From the NCBI GenBank assembly GCA_964462445.1, contig CAYWXG010000002.1:15686-79685 (forward strand): a DNA stretch of 64,000 bases, written 5' to 3'. Below, in pieces: positions 17,192 to 26,898 of this stretch (its first letter is position 1; each line of letters starts with the position of its first letter). The DNA comes from JAGBWK01 sp964462445 (GTDB lineage Bacteria > Bacteroidota > Bacteroidia > Bacteroidales > Muribaculaceae). A model generated the notes under the pieces. It was not told where the DNA came from. It did not search any database and worked only from the letters and a program-made list of their open reading frames with translations. The position numbers were made by a program, and so were the translations under genes.

Positions 17192-20100
17192 ATGAAACTG
17201 ACCGATATCGTAAAATTCTATGTCAATGGAGCGCGCTCTAATGCAATTTCTGTCCTTGTAAAGGATAAGAAAGTGCGACGTTTTAATGTAGTAAACGTTG
17301 CGGGTTCTTCGTTGTCAATTATGTTGTCGCAATTGCCGCCGATGAAAGCTCCCATACTCGTTATTGGCGACACAGCCGACGATGCCGGTTATATTTACCA
17401 CGACCTTTCTCGTGTGGTAGGGGAGAAGGCAATTGCATTCTTCCCATCTGCCTATAAGCGTGATATCAAATATGGGCAGATTGATCCTCCATCTGAAATT
17501 TTACGCACCGATGCCCTTTCTCGCTGGCATTCCGATAATTCACTCCGCTTTGTCATTACCTATCCCAAAGCGTTGGCTGAAAGGGTAGCGCCACGAGAGA
17601 GCATCGACAACTCGACATTGCAAATAGCAAAAGGGAAAGAGTACGACTTGGTTCAACTTCAACAGTGGCTTCGCGACAACGGCTTCGTGCGCCAAGATTA
17701 TGTTTATGAGCCCGGACAATATGCTGTGCGCGGTTCTATTATCGATATCTTCGGCTATAACTTCGAACTACCTTACCGCATTGACTTTTTCGGAGATGAA
17801 GTGGAGTCGATTCGCACTTTCGATATTGAGACGCAACTATCCCGCGAAAAGTTGGATAGTGTCGCCATCTCTACTAATGTAGCAATTTCCTCCTTGGGCG
17901 ATTCTCTGTTGCATTTCATTGCCCCGTCTACTTTAATATGTTGCAATACCCCCGCAGATGTCCCGTTGGCAATCAAAAGTATCGCTTCTGAAGAATTTTC
18001 GCAGTCTTCTCTCCTCGCCGATGAGGGTGATAGTAATGCTATGCAGCAGGTTGTCGATGCCGACGAGTTTATAGCCGACTTCGACAAATACAAAATACTT
18101 GCCTTTACTGCTGGTACTACACCGGGATTTAAGGAAGCTCCTTTGGTCGACTATAATTGCTCACCTCAAGCAATCTATCACAAAAATTTTGAACTAATTG
18201 CCGACTCCCTTACTAATTATTTGAACGAAGGGTATAAATTATACATATTGAGCGATGTTGCCCGCCAGCAAGAGCGCCTGCGCACTATTTTCGACGACCG
18301 TGGCGACAATATTGAATTCACCCCCGTTGAAGCAACGCTACATGAGGGTTTTATTGATCACAACGGCCATCGTTGCGTTTTTACCGACCATCAGATTTTC
18401 GACCGATTCCATAAATACAACCTTCGCAGCGACCGAGCTCGTTCCGGCAAAATCGCAATGTCGCTGAAAGAACTCAGTGCTATTGAACCGGGCGACTACA
18501 TCGTGCATCTCGACCATGGAATCGGTAAATTCGGAGGATTGCTCCGTACGAGCGTAAACGGTCGTCCGCAGGAGATGATTAAGCTTATCTATAAAAACAA
18601 TGATTTCATCTTTGTTTCTATACATTCGCTTCATAAACTTTCGAAATATCGCGGTAAAGAGGGGGTTGAACCCAATCTAAACAAACTTGGTTCCGGCGCA
18701 TGGAATAAAATCAAAGAGCGCACCAAAACGCGCTTAAAAGATATAGCCCGCGACCTCATTCTGCTTTATGCAGCTCGCAAGGACCAAAAAGGATTTAAAT
18801 TCTCACCCGATAGCTATTTGCAGCACGAACTTGAAGCATCGTTTATCTATGAAGATACTCCCGACCAAGTATCGGCTACGGCAGCTGTAAAAGCCGACAT
18901 GGAGAGCGACCGACCGATGGATCGCTTGATATGTGGCGATGTTGGGTTCGGCAAGACTGAAGTTGCAATTAGGGCCGCTTTTAAAGCCGCTGTCGACGGC
19001 AAACAAGTTGCACTGCTTGTCCCTACCACTGTGCTTGCTTATCAGCATTACAATACGTTTAAAGAGCGTCTGCGCGACTTTCCGGTGCGTGTCGACTATC
19101 TCAGCCGTGCTCGCTCCGCAAAGCAGACCAATAGTATTCTTGCCGACCTCGCCGAAGGCAAAATCGATATCCTTATCGGCACTCACAAACTAATCGGTAA
19201 AAGTGTCAAGTTTAAGGACCTCGGACTTTTGATTATCGACGAAGAACAGAAATTTGGTGTTGCAGTCAAAGAAAAGCTAAAACAGATGAAAGTTAATGTC
19301 GACACCCTCACCATGTCGGCTACCCCCATACCGCGTACCCTACAGTTCTCGCTGATGGGTGCCCGCGACCTCTCTGCAATACAGACACCTCCTCCCAACC
19401 GTTATCCCGTGGTTACATCCGTCGATTCATTATCCGACGAACTTCTTTCTGAGGCTGTCAACTTCGAACTCTCGCGCAACGGGCAGGTGTTCTTTGTAAA
19501 CAATCGCATCGAGGGGCTTGACTCGCTTAAAGCGATGATTACGCGTTTGGTCCCCGATGCTAAAGTCTTGATTGCTCATGGACAGATGCCTCCCGAAAAA
19601 CTCGAGCAGGCTATTATCGACTTTGCAAATGGGGATTACGATGTGTTGCTTTCAACTACAATTATAGAAAGTGGTATCGATATGCCCAATGTTAACACTA
19701 TCATTGTTAACAACGCGCAAAATTTCGGGCTATCCGAACTTCACCAACTGCGAGGACGAGTAGGCCGGTCGTCAAGGAAAGCATTTTGCTATCTGATGGT
19801 GCCTCCGGGTGTTCCCTTAACACCCATTGCCCGCCGTCGTCTACATGCCATAGAAAGTTTCTCCGACCTCGGTAGCGGCATACATGTAGCCATGCAGGAC
19901 CTTGATATTCGTGGTGCCGGAAACCTACTTGGCGCTGAGCAAAGCGGTTTTATTGCCGATCTTGGCTACGAAGCCTACCAAAAGATACTGAAAGAAGCTG
20001 TGCTGGAACTTACAACAAGTGAATTTGCCGACACTGTGACGGCTCAAAATGATGTCACCGGTAGCGAAGATTTCGTTGCCGAATGTACCATTGAAAGCGA

Positions 20101-20539
20101 CCTTGAAGTCCTTTTGCCCCCCGACTATGTACCCCAAGAGAGTGAACGTATCAACCTTTATCGTGAACTTGACGGCATTACTCGTAAGGAAGAACTCGAT
20201 GCTTTTGCAGAACGCCTACGCGATCGCTTCGGTGCAATTCCTTCGGTGGCGCAAGAGTTGCTGCTTATACCCTTAGTGAGAGGAAATGCTCGTCGGCTTG
20301 GTATCGAAAAAGTGGCTTTGAAGCAGGGTATGATGTATATCTACTTCGTTGACGAAAGCAATGTTGCCTACTATCAATCACCGATGTTCGGTCGATTGAT
20401 TAACTATCTCCAGCGCTATCCTCAGCGCGTGGTCATTCGCCAGCGTGAACAACTACGTTCATTTGCAATTAAATCTGTAGCCTCAGTAGCAGAGGCCAAC
20501 GACATTCTCAACGAAATCCTATCACTCGAAAGCTTGTAA
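17192..20539 (+). CDS. mfd: Transcription-repair coupling factor
   Basis: Mfd is a DNA translocase that removes stalled RNA polymerase and recruits UvrA. The 1115 residues show an N-terminal UvrB-like region without helicase function and a CarD-like RNA-polymerase-interaction domain (IEPGDYIVHLDHGIGKFGGL). The helicase core has Walker A GDVGFGKTE (from G582), DEEQ at 683-686, TMSATPIPRT, TTIIESGIDMPNVNTII and QLRGRVGRSS. A C-terminal TRCF domain ends with SIESL-like leucines. The start follows from the promoter position. A strong bidirectional terminator separates it from the converging efflux genes. Confidence 0.97.
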   Translation: MKLTDIVKFYVNGARSNAISVLVKDKKVRRFNVVNVAGSSLSIMLSQLPPMKAPILVIGDTADDAGYIYHDLSRVVGEKAIAFFPSAYKRDIKYGQIDPPSEILRTDALSRWHSDNSLRFVITYPKALAERVAPRESIDNSTLQIAKGKEYDLVQLQQWLRDNGFVRQDYVYEPGQYAVRGSIIDIFGYNFELPYRIDFFGDEVESIRTFDIETQLSREKLDSVAISTNVAISSLGDSLLHFIAPSTLICCNTPADVPLAIKSIASEEFSQSSLLADEGDSNAMQQVVDADEFIADFDKYKILAFTAGTTPGFKEAPLVDYNCSPQAIYHKNFELIADSLTNYLNEGYKLYILSDVARQQERLRTIFDDRGDNIEFTPVEATLHEGFIDHNGHRCVFTDHQIFDRFHKYNLRSDRARSGKIAMSLKELSAIEPGDYIVHLDHGIGKFGGLLRTSVNGRPQEMIKLIYKNNDFIFVSIHSLHKLSKYRGKEGVEPNLNKLGSGAWNKIKERTKTRLKDIARDLILLYAARKDQKGFKFSPDSYLQHELEASFIYEDTPDQVSATAAVKADMESDRPMDRLICGDVGFGKTEVAIRAAFKAAVDGKQVALLVPTTVLAYQHYNTFKERLRDFPVRVDYLSRARSAKQTNSILADLAEGKIDILIGTHKLIGKSVKFKDLGLLIIDEEQKFGVAVKEKLKQMKVNVDTLTMSATPIPRTLQFSLMGARDLSAIQTPPPNRYPVVTSVDSLSDELLSEAVNFELSRNGQVFFVNNRIEGLDSLKAMITRLVPDAKVLIAHGQMPPEKLEQAIIDFANGDYDVLLSTTIIESGIDMPNVNTIIVNNAQNFGLSELHQLRGRVGRSSRKAFCYLMVPPGVPLTPIARRRLHAIESFSDLGSGIHVAMQDLDIRGAGNLLGAEQSGFIADLGYEAYQKILKEAVLELTTSEFADTVTAQNDVTGSEDFVAECTIESDLEVLLPPDYVPQESERINLYRELDGITRKEELDAFAERLRDRFGAIPSVAQELLLIPLVRGNARRLGIEKVALKQGMMYIYFVDESNVAYYQSPMFGRLINYLQRYPQRVVIRQREQLRSFAIKSVASVAEANDILNEILSLESL

Positions 20540-20573
20540 TAGCACAACTTCCACTACTTTTGAATAGTGAATA

Positions 20574-20610
20574 ATAACAAGAGGCTGCGTGCGCAGCCTC
20601 TCGTTGTTAT
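20574..20610. terminator. Bidirectional terminator between mfd and the efflux operon
   Basis: GAGGCTGCG/CGCAGCCTC forms a perfect 9-bp GC-rich stem with a tight loop, extended below a small bulge by ATAACAA/TTGTTAT. Confidence 0.8.
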
Positions 20611-20617
20611 ATTGGGC

Positions 20618-20645
20618 ATTGTCGGGTCAGAGTACCCTTGACAAT
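20618..20645 (-). terminator. Second hairpin at the end of the efflux operon
   Basis: ATTGTC-GGGT pairs with ACCC-tt-GACAAT around CAGAGT, directly after the stop codon of the outer-membrane factor. The pairing is clear but a T-run is not; it may act together with the next hairpin. Confidence 0.5.
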
Positions 20646-20655
20646 AATAAGTCAA

Positions 20656-22041
20656 TTATCTTCCGCCTCCGAGCGATTGATAGAGAAGAATGATAGCTTG
20701 AGCTTTAGCAAGCTTGCAATTGAGTTCCGACATTTGAGCAGAAAGCAAGCTTGATTGTGCTGTCAGTATTTCCAAATATGAAGCACTTGCTGCATCAAAC
20801 AATTCTTTGGTGTAGTATTCTGCTTTCTTTAGATTTTCAACCTGTTCGGCAAGAAGCAATGCTTTTTCATTATTCTTATCGTAGGTTGTAAGAGCGTCGG
20901 AAACTTCGGCAGACGCACTGAGCAATGTGTATTGGAATGAATTCATTGCTTGTTCCTGCTTAGCTTTGGCTGCTTCCAAGCGAGCGATATTTTGACCGCG
21001 AGAGAATATGGGAGCTACTAACGAACCGGCAAGCGAAGCAAACCAATCACCGGGGTTCTTAATGAATGAACCGAATAAGTTGGTAAATCCGTAGTTGGCG
21101 GTGATTGACAATCCGGGGTAGAATGCTGCGCGAGCAATATTTGTGCTATAATAAGCCTGAGCAACAGCCTGTTCGGCAGCGCGTACATCGGGACGAGCCG
21201 CAAGTTCACGCATGGGAACTCCGTCGCGGAATATTGCCGGTGCATTCAATTGAGCATCTGATGATATTTCCCATTTTTGTGGCATTGTGTTGAGCAACAA
21301 CGATAATGTGTTGTTAGCTTTGTCGAGAGCCACTTCGAGGTCGGTGATTTGTGCCAAGATGCTTAGGTAGTTGGCTTGGCTTTGAACTACGGCAGCTTCG
21401 TTGGTGCGACCTGCCAATTTGTAGTCTTTCATCGCTTGAACATTTTCACCCCATATTACGGCTGTCTCGCGTGAGAGTTGCAATTGAGATTGAAGAGTTG
21501 CGATGCTATAATAGCAGTTGGCTACAGCTCCGATGATTTGAGAACGAACTGCCTGTTCATATGCTTTAGCTTGTTCTTCTGCTGATTGTGCAAGGCGATT
21601 GTTGTTGAGCAATTTGCCGAATACATCGATTTCCCATGTTGCAGTCAAAGGAATTGTATAATTCCAGCCGGTCAACTTTTCGTTGCTAACCGAAGATGCT
21701 CCTCCTGTCGGAGTTAACATCAAAGATGGGAAGTAGCTCATGCGAGCGCCTCGCAAGTTGGCATGTGCAATGTCTACGTTGAGCTTGGCATTAGCAAGGT
21801 CAACGTTGCTTTCAAGTGCACGATTTATCAGGTCGGCAAGTACCGGGTCGGTAAACACACTTTGCCATTGAAGATTTCCGAATGCGCATGAATCGGCAAC
21901 TGAATTCTTTGCTTCTACATACTCCTTCTGCAACGAGGTGTCTTCGGGCATCTCAAACTTTTTATATAGTCCGCACCCCGTCAGCATTGCCACCGTTACG
22001 ATGGCAATTACCGGGCGTGCTATGCTTTTAATTTTTATCAT
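20656..22041 (-). CDS. Outer-membrane efflux factor (OprM/NodT family lipoprotein)
   Basis: The TolC-like channel of an RND tripartite pump. From the ATG at 22041 it has 461 residues and opens with a lipoprotein signal (VAMLTGC, lipid Cys 23). The earlier ATG at 22113 would overlap the permease gene by 20 bp and put 24 charged residues ahead of the signal. Family features are WQSVFTDPVLADLINRAL, a duplicated helical hairpin barrel and MRELAARPDVRAAEQAVAQA with FYPGLSITANYGF. Third gene of adaptor-permease-channel. Confidence 0.93.
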   Translation of the reverse strand: MIKIKSIARPVIAIVTVAMLTGCGLYKKFEMPEDTSLQKEYVEAKNSVADSCAFGNLQWQSVFTDPVLADLINRALESNVDLANAKLNVDIAHANLRGARMSYFPSLMLTPTGGASSVSNEKLTGWNYTIPLTATWEIDVFGKLLNNNRLAQSAEEQAKAYEQAVRSQIIGAVANCYYSIATLQSQLQLSRETAVIWGENVQAMKDYKLAGRTNEAAVVQSQANYLSILAQITDLEVALDKANNTLSLLLNTMPQKWEISSDAQLNAPAIFRDGVPMRELAARPDVRAAEQAVAQAYYSTNIARAAFYPGLSITANYGFTNLFGSFIKNPGDWFASLAGSLVAPIFSRGQNIARLEAAKAKQEQAMNSFQYTLLSASAEVSDALTTYDKNNEKALLLAEQVENLKKAEYYTKELFDAASASYLEILTAQSSLLSAQMSELNCKLAKAQAIILLYQSLGGGR

Positions 22042-22093
22042 AGTTGATATTTTTTTACGTGAATACTGTATTTGCTTAATTGTGAATACCGTA

Positions 22094-25000
22094 TTATCGT
22101 GAATATTGCTCAATTTCTGAATTGATACCGGTGTTATTTGTATCCTTCCATTTGAGCGGTGAGAATTTCTCTTGAATCTTTTGGAAGATTATAAACAATG
22201 CGGGCACGAAGAAAATCTGAAGAATCATACCTATCAACATACCGCCGATGGATCCTGTGCCGAGTGTACGGTTCCCTACCGCACCTACTCCACTTGCAAA
22301 CATCAACGGCAACAAACCGATGACGAGTGCCAACGAGGTCATAAGGATAGGACGTAGACGGGCTGCTGCACCTTGAATTGCAGCATTGAAGATTGACATA
22401 CCGGTGCGACGACGTTCGAGCGCGAACTCGATAATAAGAATTGCATTCTTAGCCAACAGACCGATAAGCATAATCAACGCAATCTGCAAGTAGATGTTGT
22501 TTTCAATTCCGAAGATATTGGCGAAAATAAATGTTCCGGCAAGACCGAAAGGTATTGATAGCAATACTGCAAGAGGCAATATGTAGCTTTCGTATTGTGC
22601 CGACAAGAGCAAGTATACGAAGATGAAGCAAAGTCCGAAGATGATTGCCGTTTGGTTGCTTGATTGATTACCTTGCTCGCGAGTCATTCCTGAATACTCG
22701 TAACCATAACCTTGGGGCAATGTTTGGGCTGCTACGCGGGCTATCGCTTCCAATGCTTGACCTGATGAATAGCCGGGATTCGGGTTACCTGTTACGGAAA
22801 TTGATTGGAACATATTGAAACGGTTCAATACGTCGGGACCATAGATGCGTTTCAAGGTCACAAAGTTGTCTATAGATGCCATCTCATTGCCGTTGCGTAC
22901 CTTGATGCTCGACAATGTCTCCGGTGATACGCGTGATTCCGGATTGGCCTGCATCATTACTCGGTATATCTTACCGAAGCGGTTGAAGTTGGACACATAC
23001 ATACCACCATAATATCCCTGCAATGTTGTCAAGATTGTTTGAGGACTGATGCCGGCTTGTTTCGCTTTTGCTGCATCAATGTCAACTTGATATTGTGGGA
23101 ATGTCGGGTTGAATGTTGTGTAGGCCATTTGAATTTCCGGTTGCTTATTGAGCTCGGCGAGGAACCCTTGCACAACAGCGAAGAAATCGTTGATATCGCC
23201 ACCGGTTTTATCTTGCATCTTAACTTCAAAACCATTTGTCACGGAGTATCCGGAAATCATCGGAGGAGCAAACGCTACTACACGTCCGTCGGTGATGGTC
23301 ATTGCCGCAGTGCCATAGATACGTTTGAGGATGTTTTCTGCACTTTCCTCTTCGCTTCGTTCTTCCCAATCCTTAAGTTTTACAAGGAATGTTCCGTATG
23401 TAGCACCTTGACCGGCGAGGAAGCTATATCCCGCAATCTTCATGCTATACTTAACACCGGGTGTAGATTGTATGATTTGGTCTACTTTTTCCAACACCTC
23501 AAGAGTACGTTCTTGTGATGAGCCCGGAGGCATATCGACCATTACGAAGAGCATACCGGTGTCCTCATTAGGAACAAGACCGGTTGGGGTTTTGCCCATT
23601 AGGTATACCAACAATACTACAATACCTGCCACTGCGCCTAAAGCAATCCATTTGCCTTTGCCTATTAATGAAACTATCTTTGTATAACCTTTGAGCAATT
23701 TTGAATATCCCGTTTCAAAGCCGGCGTGGAAGCGTGGGCTGAATATTCCGAATATAGTGAATATAGCACAGCCTACTGCTACGAGTATTTTCCAAGTTTG
23801 TGCCGAATTGAACCAACCCAGAATCATGAATGTGATAGTGGCTGCCACAAATATCATTGTTAACAACGGATGGAAATTAATCGTCAAGCGACGACGGTAA
23901 CCTTTTGCCATTGTTTTGCCGGCCTCAGAAATAGCTTCGCCGATACGCTCTTTGGCCGGACGTTCATCACCATGTGCTTTGAGGAACAATGCACAAAGAG
24001 CCGGAGAAAGAGTCAACGCATTAAGTGCGGAGAATCCAATCGCAATAGCCATGGTCAAACCAAATTGCTGGTAGAATACACCCGAGGTGCCCGACATAAA
24101 TGATACCGGGATAAACACGAGCATCATGACAAGCGTAATAGAGATTAGCGCTCCTGCAATTTCTCCCATCGCATCTATCGATGCTTTTCGAGAACTCTTA
24201 TAGCCTTGGTCGAGCTTGGCATGCACCGCCTCGACGACCACAATGGCGTCGTCCACCACAATCGCAATAGCAAGCACAAGAGCTGACAATGTGATGAGGT
24301 TAACTGAGAAGCCGATTAGGTTCATCACGAAGAATGTACCAATCAATGCGACCGGAATCGCAATTGCGGGGATGATTGTTGAACGTAGGTCCTGAAGGAA
24401 GATGTACACCACAAAGAACACCAATACGAATGCTTCAATCAAAGTCTTGATTACCTCATGTATTGAGGCATAAAGGAAGTCGTTGTTGTTCATAGGAATG
24501 CTGAACTCAAGTCCTTCCGGTAGGTCTTTGCTCAACTTCTCAACTTCTGTCAAACAGTCATTAATAATCTGTGTCGCATTTGAACCGGCTGTTTGGAATA
24601 CGATACAGTTGGTCGACGTTCTGCCATTAAGTGAAGAGGAGAAACCATACATTACCTTACCGAGCTCGACATCGGCTACATCGCCCAATCGAAGTACATT
24701 GCCATTTGAATCAGCGCGAATAACGATTTGTTCAAACTCTACGGGTTGAGAAAGACGTCCTCGATATTTCATTGTGTATTGGAACGTCTGATTTCCCTGC
24801 TCGCCGAAGGCTCCGGGAGCTGCCTCGATGTTCTGCTCGGCAAGAGCTGCAGCTACATCGGTGGGCATTAATCCATATTGTGCCATTACTTCCGGCTTCA
24901 ACCACACACGCATTGAATAATCGGCACCGAAGCTCATAACGTCTCCCACGCCGTTAACACGTTGCAATACAGGGATGACGTTAATCTTCATATAGTTGTC

Positions 25001-25468
25001 GATAAACTCGGGCGAATAGTCATAACCCGGTTTTTCCGACAATGCAACGCTGACCAACATTGAGGTTTGGCGTTTTTGTGTTAACACACCTACTTGAGTT
25101 ACTTCGGCAGGAAGTAAGTTTTGTGCTTTTGCTACTCGGTTCTGTACATCGACAGCTGCCATGTCGGGGTCAAAACCCTGCTTAAAGTATACGGTGATTG
25201 TTGCCGAACCTGTGTTGGTTGCGGTTGACTCCATGTGGGTCATACCCTCGGCTCCATTGATTGATTCCTCCAATGGCGCGATTACTGAATTAAGCACCGC
25301 CTGGGCGTTCGCTCCGGTATAGGTGGTCGATACGCTGATTGTTGGAGGCGCGATATCGGGATATTGGGTGATTGGAAGTGATGCCAATCCGATGATACCC
25401 AACAGCACGATGAATATTGAGATAACCGTCGATAGTACCGGGCGGTTAATAAAATTATCAAGCTTCAT
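22094..25468 (-). CDS. RND efflux permease (HAE1/AcrB family) with extra hydrophobic insert
   Basis: An inner-membrane proton-driven multidrug exporter. The N-terminus FINRPVLSTVISIFIVLLGI, the loop TQYPDIAPPTISVSTTYTGA, VVDDAIVVVEAVHAKL with the proton-relay Asp pair, and PNEDTGMLFVMVDMPPGSS identify the family. At 1124 residues it is about 70 longer than AcrB. The extra length lies around residues 525-580, between helices 6 and 7, and contains two hydrophobic segments (HPLLTMIFVAATITFMILGW and TWKILVAVGCAIFTIFGIF), enough for a pair of additional membrane helices. Codirectional with the adaptor upstream and the channel downstream. Confidence 0.95.
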   Translation of the reverse strand: MKLDNFINRPVLSTVISIFIVLLGIIGLASLPITQYPDIAPPTISVSTTYTGANAQAVLNSVIAPLEESINGAEGMTHMESTATNTGSATITVYFKQGFDPDMAAVDVQNRVAKAQNLLPAEVTQVGVLTQKRQTSMLVSVALSEKPGYDYSPEFIDNYMKINVIPVLQRVNGVGDVMSFGADYSMRVWLKPEVMAQYGLMPTDVAAALAEQNIEAAPGAFGEQGNQTFQYTMKYRGRLSQPVEFEQIVIRADSNGNVLRLGDVADVELGKVMYGFSSSLNGRTSTNCIVFQTAGSNATQIINDCLTEVEKLSKDLPEGLEFSIPMNNNDFLYASIHEVIKTLIEAFVLVFFVVYIFLQDLRSTIIPAIAIPVALIGTFFVMNLIGFSVNLITLSALVLAIAIVVDDAIVVVEAVHAKLDQGYKSSRKASIDAMGEIAGALISITLVMMLVFIPVSFMSGTSGVFYQQFGLTMAIAIGFSALNALTLSPALCALFLKAHGDERPAKERIGEAISEAGKTMAKGYRRRLTINFHPLLTMIFVAATITFMILGWFNSAQTWKILVAVGCAIFTIFGIFSPRFHAGFETGYSKLLKGYTKIVSLIGKGKWIALGAVAGIVVLLVYLMGKTPTGLVPNEDTGMLFVMVDMPPGSSQERTLEVLEKVDQIIQSTPGVKYSMKIAGYSFLAGQGATYGTFLVKLKDWEERSEEESAENILKRIYGTAAMTITDGRVVAFAPPMISGYSVTNGFEVKMQDKTGGDINDFFAVVQGFLAELNKQPEIQMAYTTFNPTFPQYQVDIDAAKAKQAGISPQTILTTLQGYYGGMYVSNFNRFGKIYRVMMQANPESRVSPETLSSIKVRNGNEMASIDNFVTLKRIYGPDVLNRFNMFQSISVTGNPNPGYSSGQALEAIARVAAQTLPQGYGYEYSGMTREQGNQSSNQTAIIFGLCFIFVYLLLSAQYESYILPLAVLLSIPFGLAGTFIFANIFGIENNIYLQIALIMLIGLLAKNAILIIEFALERRRTGMSIFNAAIQGAAARLRPILMTSLALVIGLLPLMFASGVGAVGNRTLGTGSIGGMLIGMILQIFFVPALFIIFQKIQEKFSPLKWKDTNNTGINSEIEQYSR

Positions 25469-25544
25469 TTCGTGTTGAAAATTTCCTGATTAATGATTTG
25501 TTTATTATTTTTTTATTCCCTATGTGGGTTGCGGGTGTCGCTTC

Positions 25545-26750
25545 TTATTGTTGTTGCTGTCCTGCGGCTTGTGCCTGTGCTTGAGCTTGCGCTGCCATCA
25601 TGGCTGCTTTTTCTGCTGCATCGATAGGCACAATTGTCATGTTAGGACGCAATACATTCCCGACCCCTTCTACTGCAATAACATTGCCAGGTTCAAGTCC
25701 TGATGTTACAATGTAAATCTTACCGTCATCAACCTTTGAAATTGTGATGGGCGTTGAGATGATCATGTTAGAATCGTTTACTACATACACGAATTTGCGG
25801 TCCTGCAATTCAAATGTCGCTTTCTGCGGAATTACAAGTGCTTGCTCTTCATGTACGGGGATAATGATTTGTCCGGTTGAGCCTGAACGCAACATGCCGT
25901 TGGGGTTGTTAAATAATGCTCGTACGGTTGCGGCTCCGGTTCCGGTTCCGATTACGCCCGACACTGTTGCAATTTTACCTTCGATGGGGTAGATTGAACC
26001 ATCGGCAAGTTGCAATTTCACTGCCGGCATTTCTGCGATTTGTTTGTCGAGCGATTTAGTGCCATTCTCTGTCATGTCGAGAATGTCCTTCTCTGTCAAT
26101 GAGAAATATGCATACACTTGTGAGTTGTCGCTCACTGTTGTCAATGGTTGCATCATTGAGGGAGAAGCAAGTGAACCTTCGCGGAATGGGATTGAACCGA
26201 TTACACCTGCACTTGGAGCGGTGACGACTGTATAAGCCAAATTTTTCTTTGCTGATGTCAACGCTGCATTGGCTGTCGCAAGATTTGACTTGGCATTGGC
26301 AAGGTCATTCTTTGCAAGCTGGTTCTCATATTCTGAAATGATATTTTTGTCGAAAAGAGCTTGTTTTTGGTCAGCAGTCATTTGAGCTGACTGTACGGTA
26401 GTTTGAGCTGCATTGACAGCTGCTGTTGCTTGGTCAACGGCTGCTTGATATTGAACTTGGTCAAGGATGAAAAGAGTTTGTCCTTTTTGTACCTTTTGAC
26501 CTTCATCAACGAGAACTTTAGTGATAAATCCCGACACTTGCGGGCGAATTTCAATGTCAGTTTTACCTTTGATAGTAGCAGGATATGAACTTGCTAAATC
26601 AATCGGAGAGTAGGCTACCGTCTGAGTTGCGATTGTGGGTGCCTGTTGTTGCATTGCGGCTTGATCTGCGCTACCTGAGCATGATGCTAAAGTCACTAAT
26701 GCAGCGGCCATCAATGTGGCGGTTGCTTTGTTTGCGTTTAGTCGTTTCAT
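25545..26750 (-). CDS. RND efflux periplasmic adaptor (AcrA/MexA family)
   Basis: A membrane-fusion lipoprotein linking permease and channel. The lipobox LASC puts the lipid Cys at 24. The barrel-sandwich half motif (IRPQVSGFITKVLVDEGQKV with KGQTLFILD) is followed by a long coiled coil rich in Ala/Gln/Asn (about 100-165), then beta-barrel and membrane-proximal domains (EGVGNVLRPNMTIV). The 401 residues end with an Ala/Gln low-complexity tail. A TAACTTTG box on the minus strand at 26838-26845 is a candidate -7 element. First gene of the pump operon. Confidence 0.94.
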   Translation of the reverse strand: MKRLNANKATATLMAAALVTLASCSGSADQAAMQQQAPTIATQTVAYSPIDLASSYPATIKGKTDIEIRPQVSGFITKVLVDEGQKVQKGQTLFILDQVQYQAAVDQATAAVNAAQTTVQSAQMTADQKQALFDKNIISEYENQLAKNDLANAKSNLATANAALTSAKKNLAYTVVTAPSAGVIGSIPFREGSLASPSMMQPLTTVSDNSQVYAYFSLTEKDILDMTENGTKSLDKQIAEMPAVKLQLADGSIYPIEGKIATVSGVIGTGTGAATVRALFNNPNGMLRSGSTGQIIIPVHEEQALVIPQKATFELQDRKFVYVVNDSNMIISTPITISKVDDGKIYIVTSGLEPGNVIAVEGVGNVLRPNMTIVPIDAAEKAAMMAAQAQAQAQAAGQQQQ

Positions 26751-26898
26751 TACTTTTTTATAATTTTCTCTGTTATTTATTTTCGATATTGATGTGATAT
26801 TTTTTTGATATTTTCCCTGGATGTGGAAATTAACTTACAAAGTTACCTATTTTTGTGCTAATTATATATAAATTAAGGGTTAAAAGATGTTGCAAACG

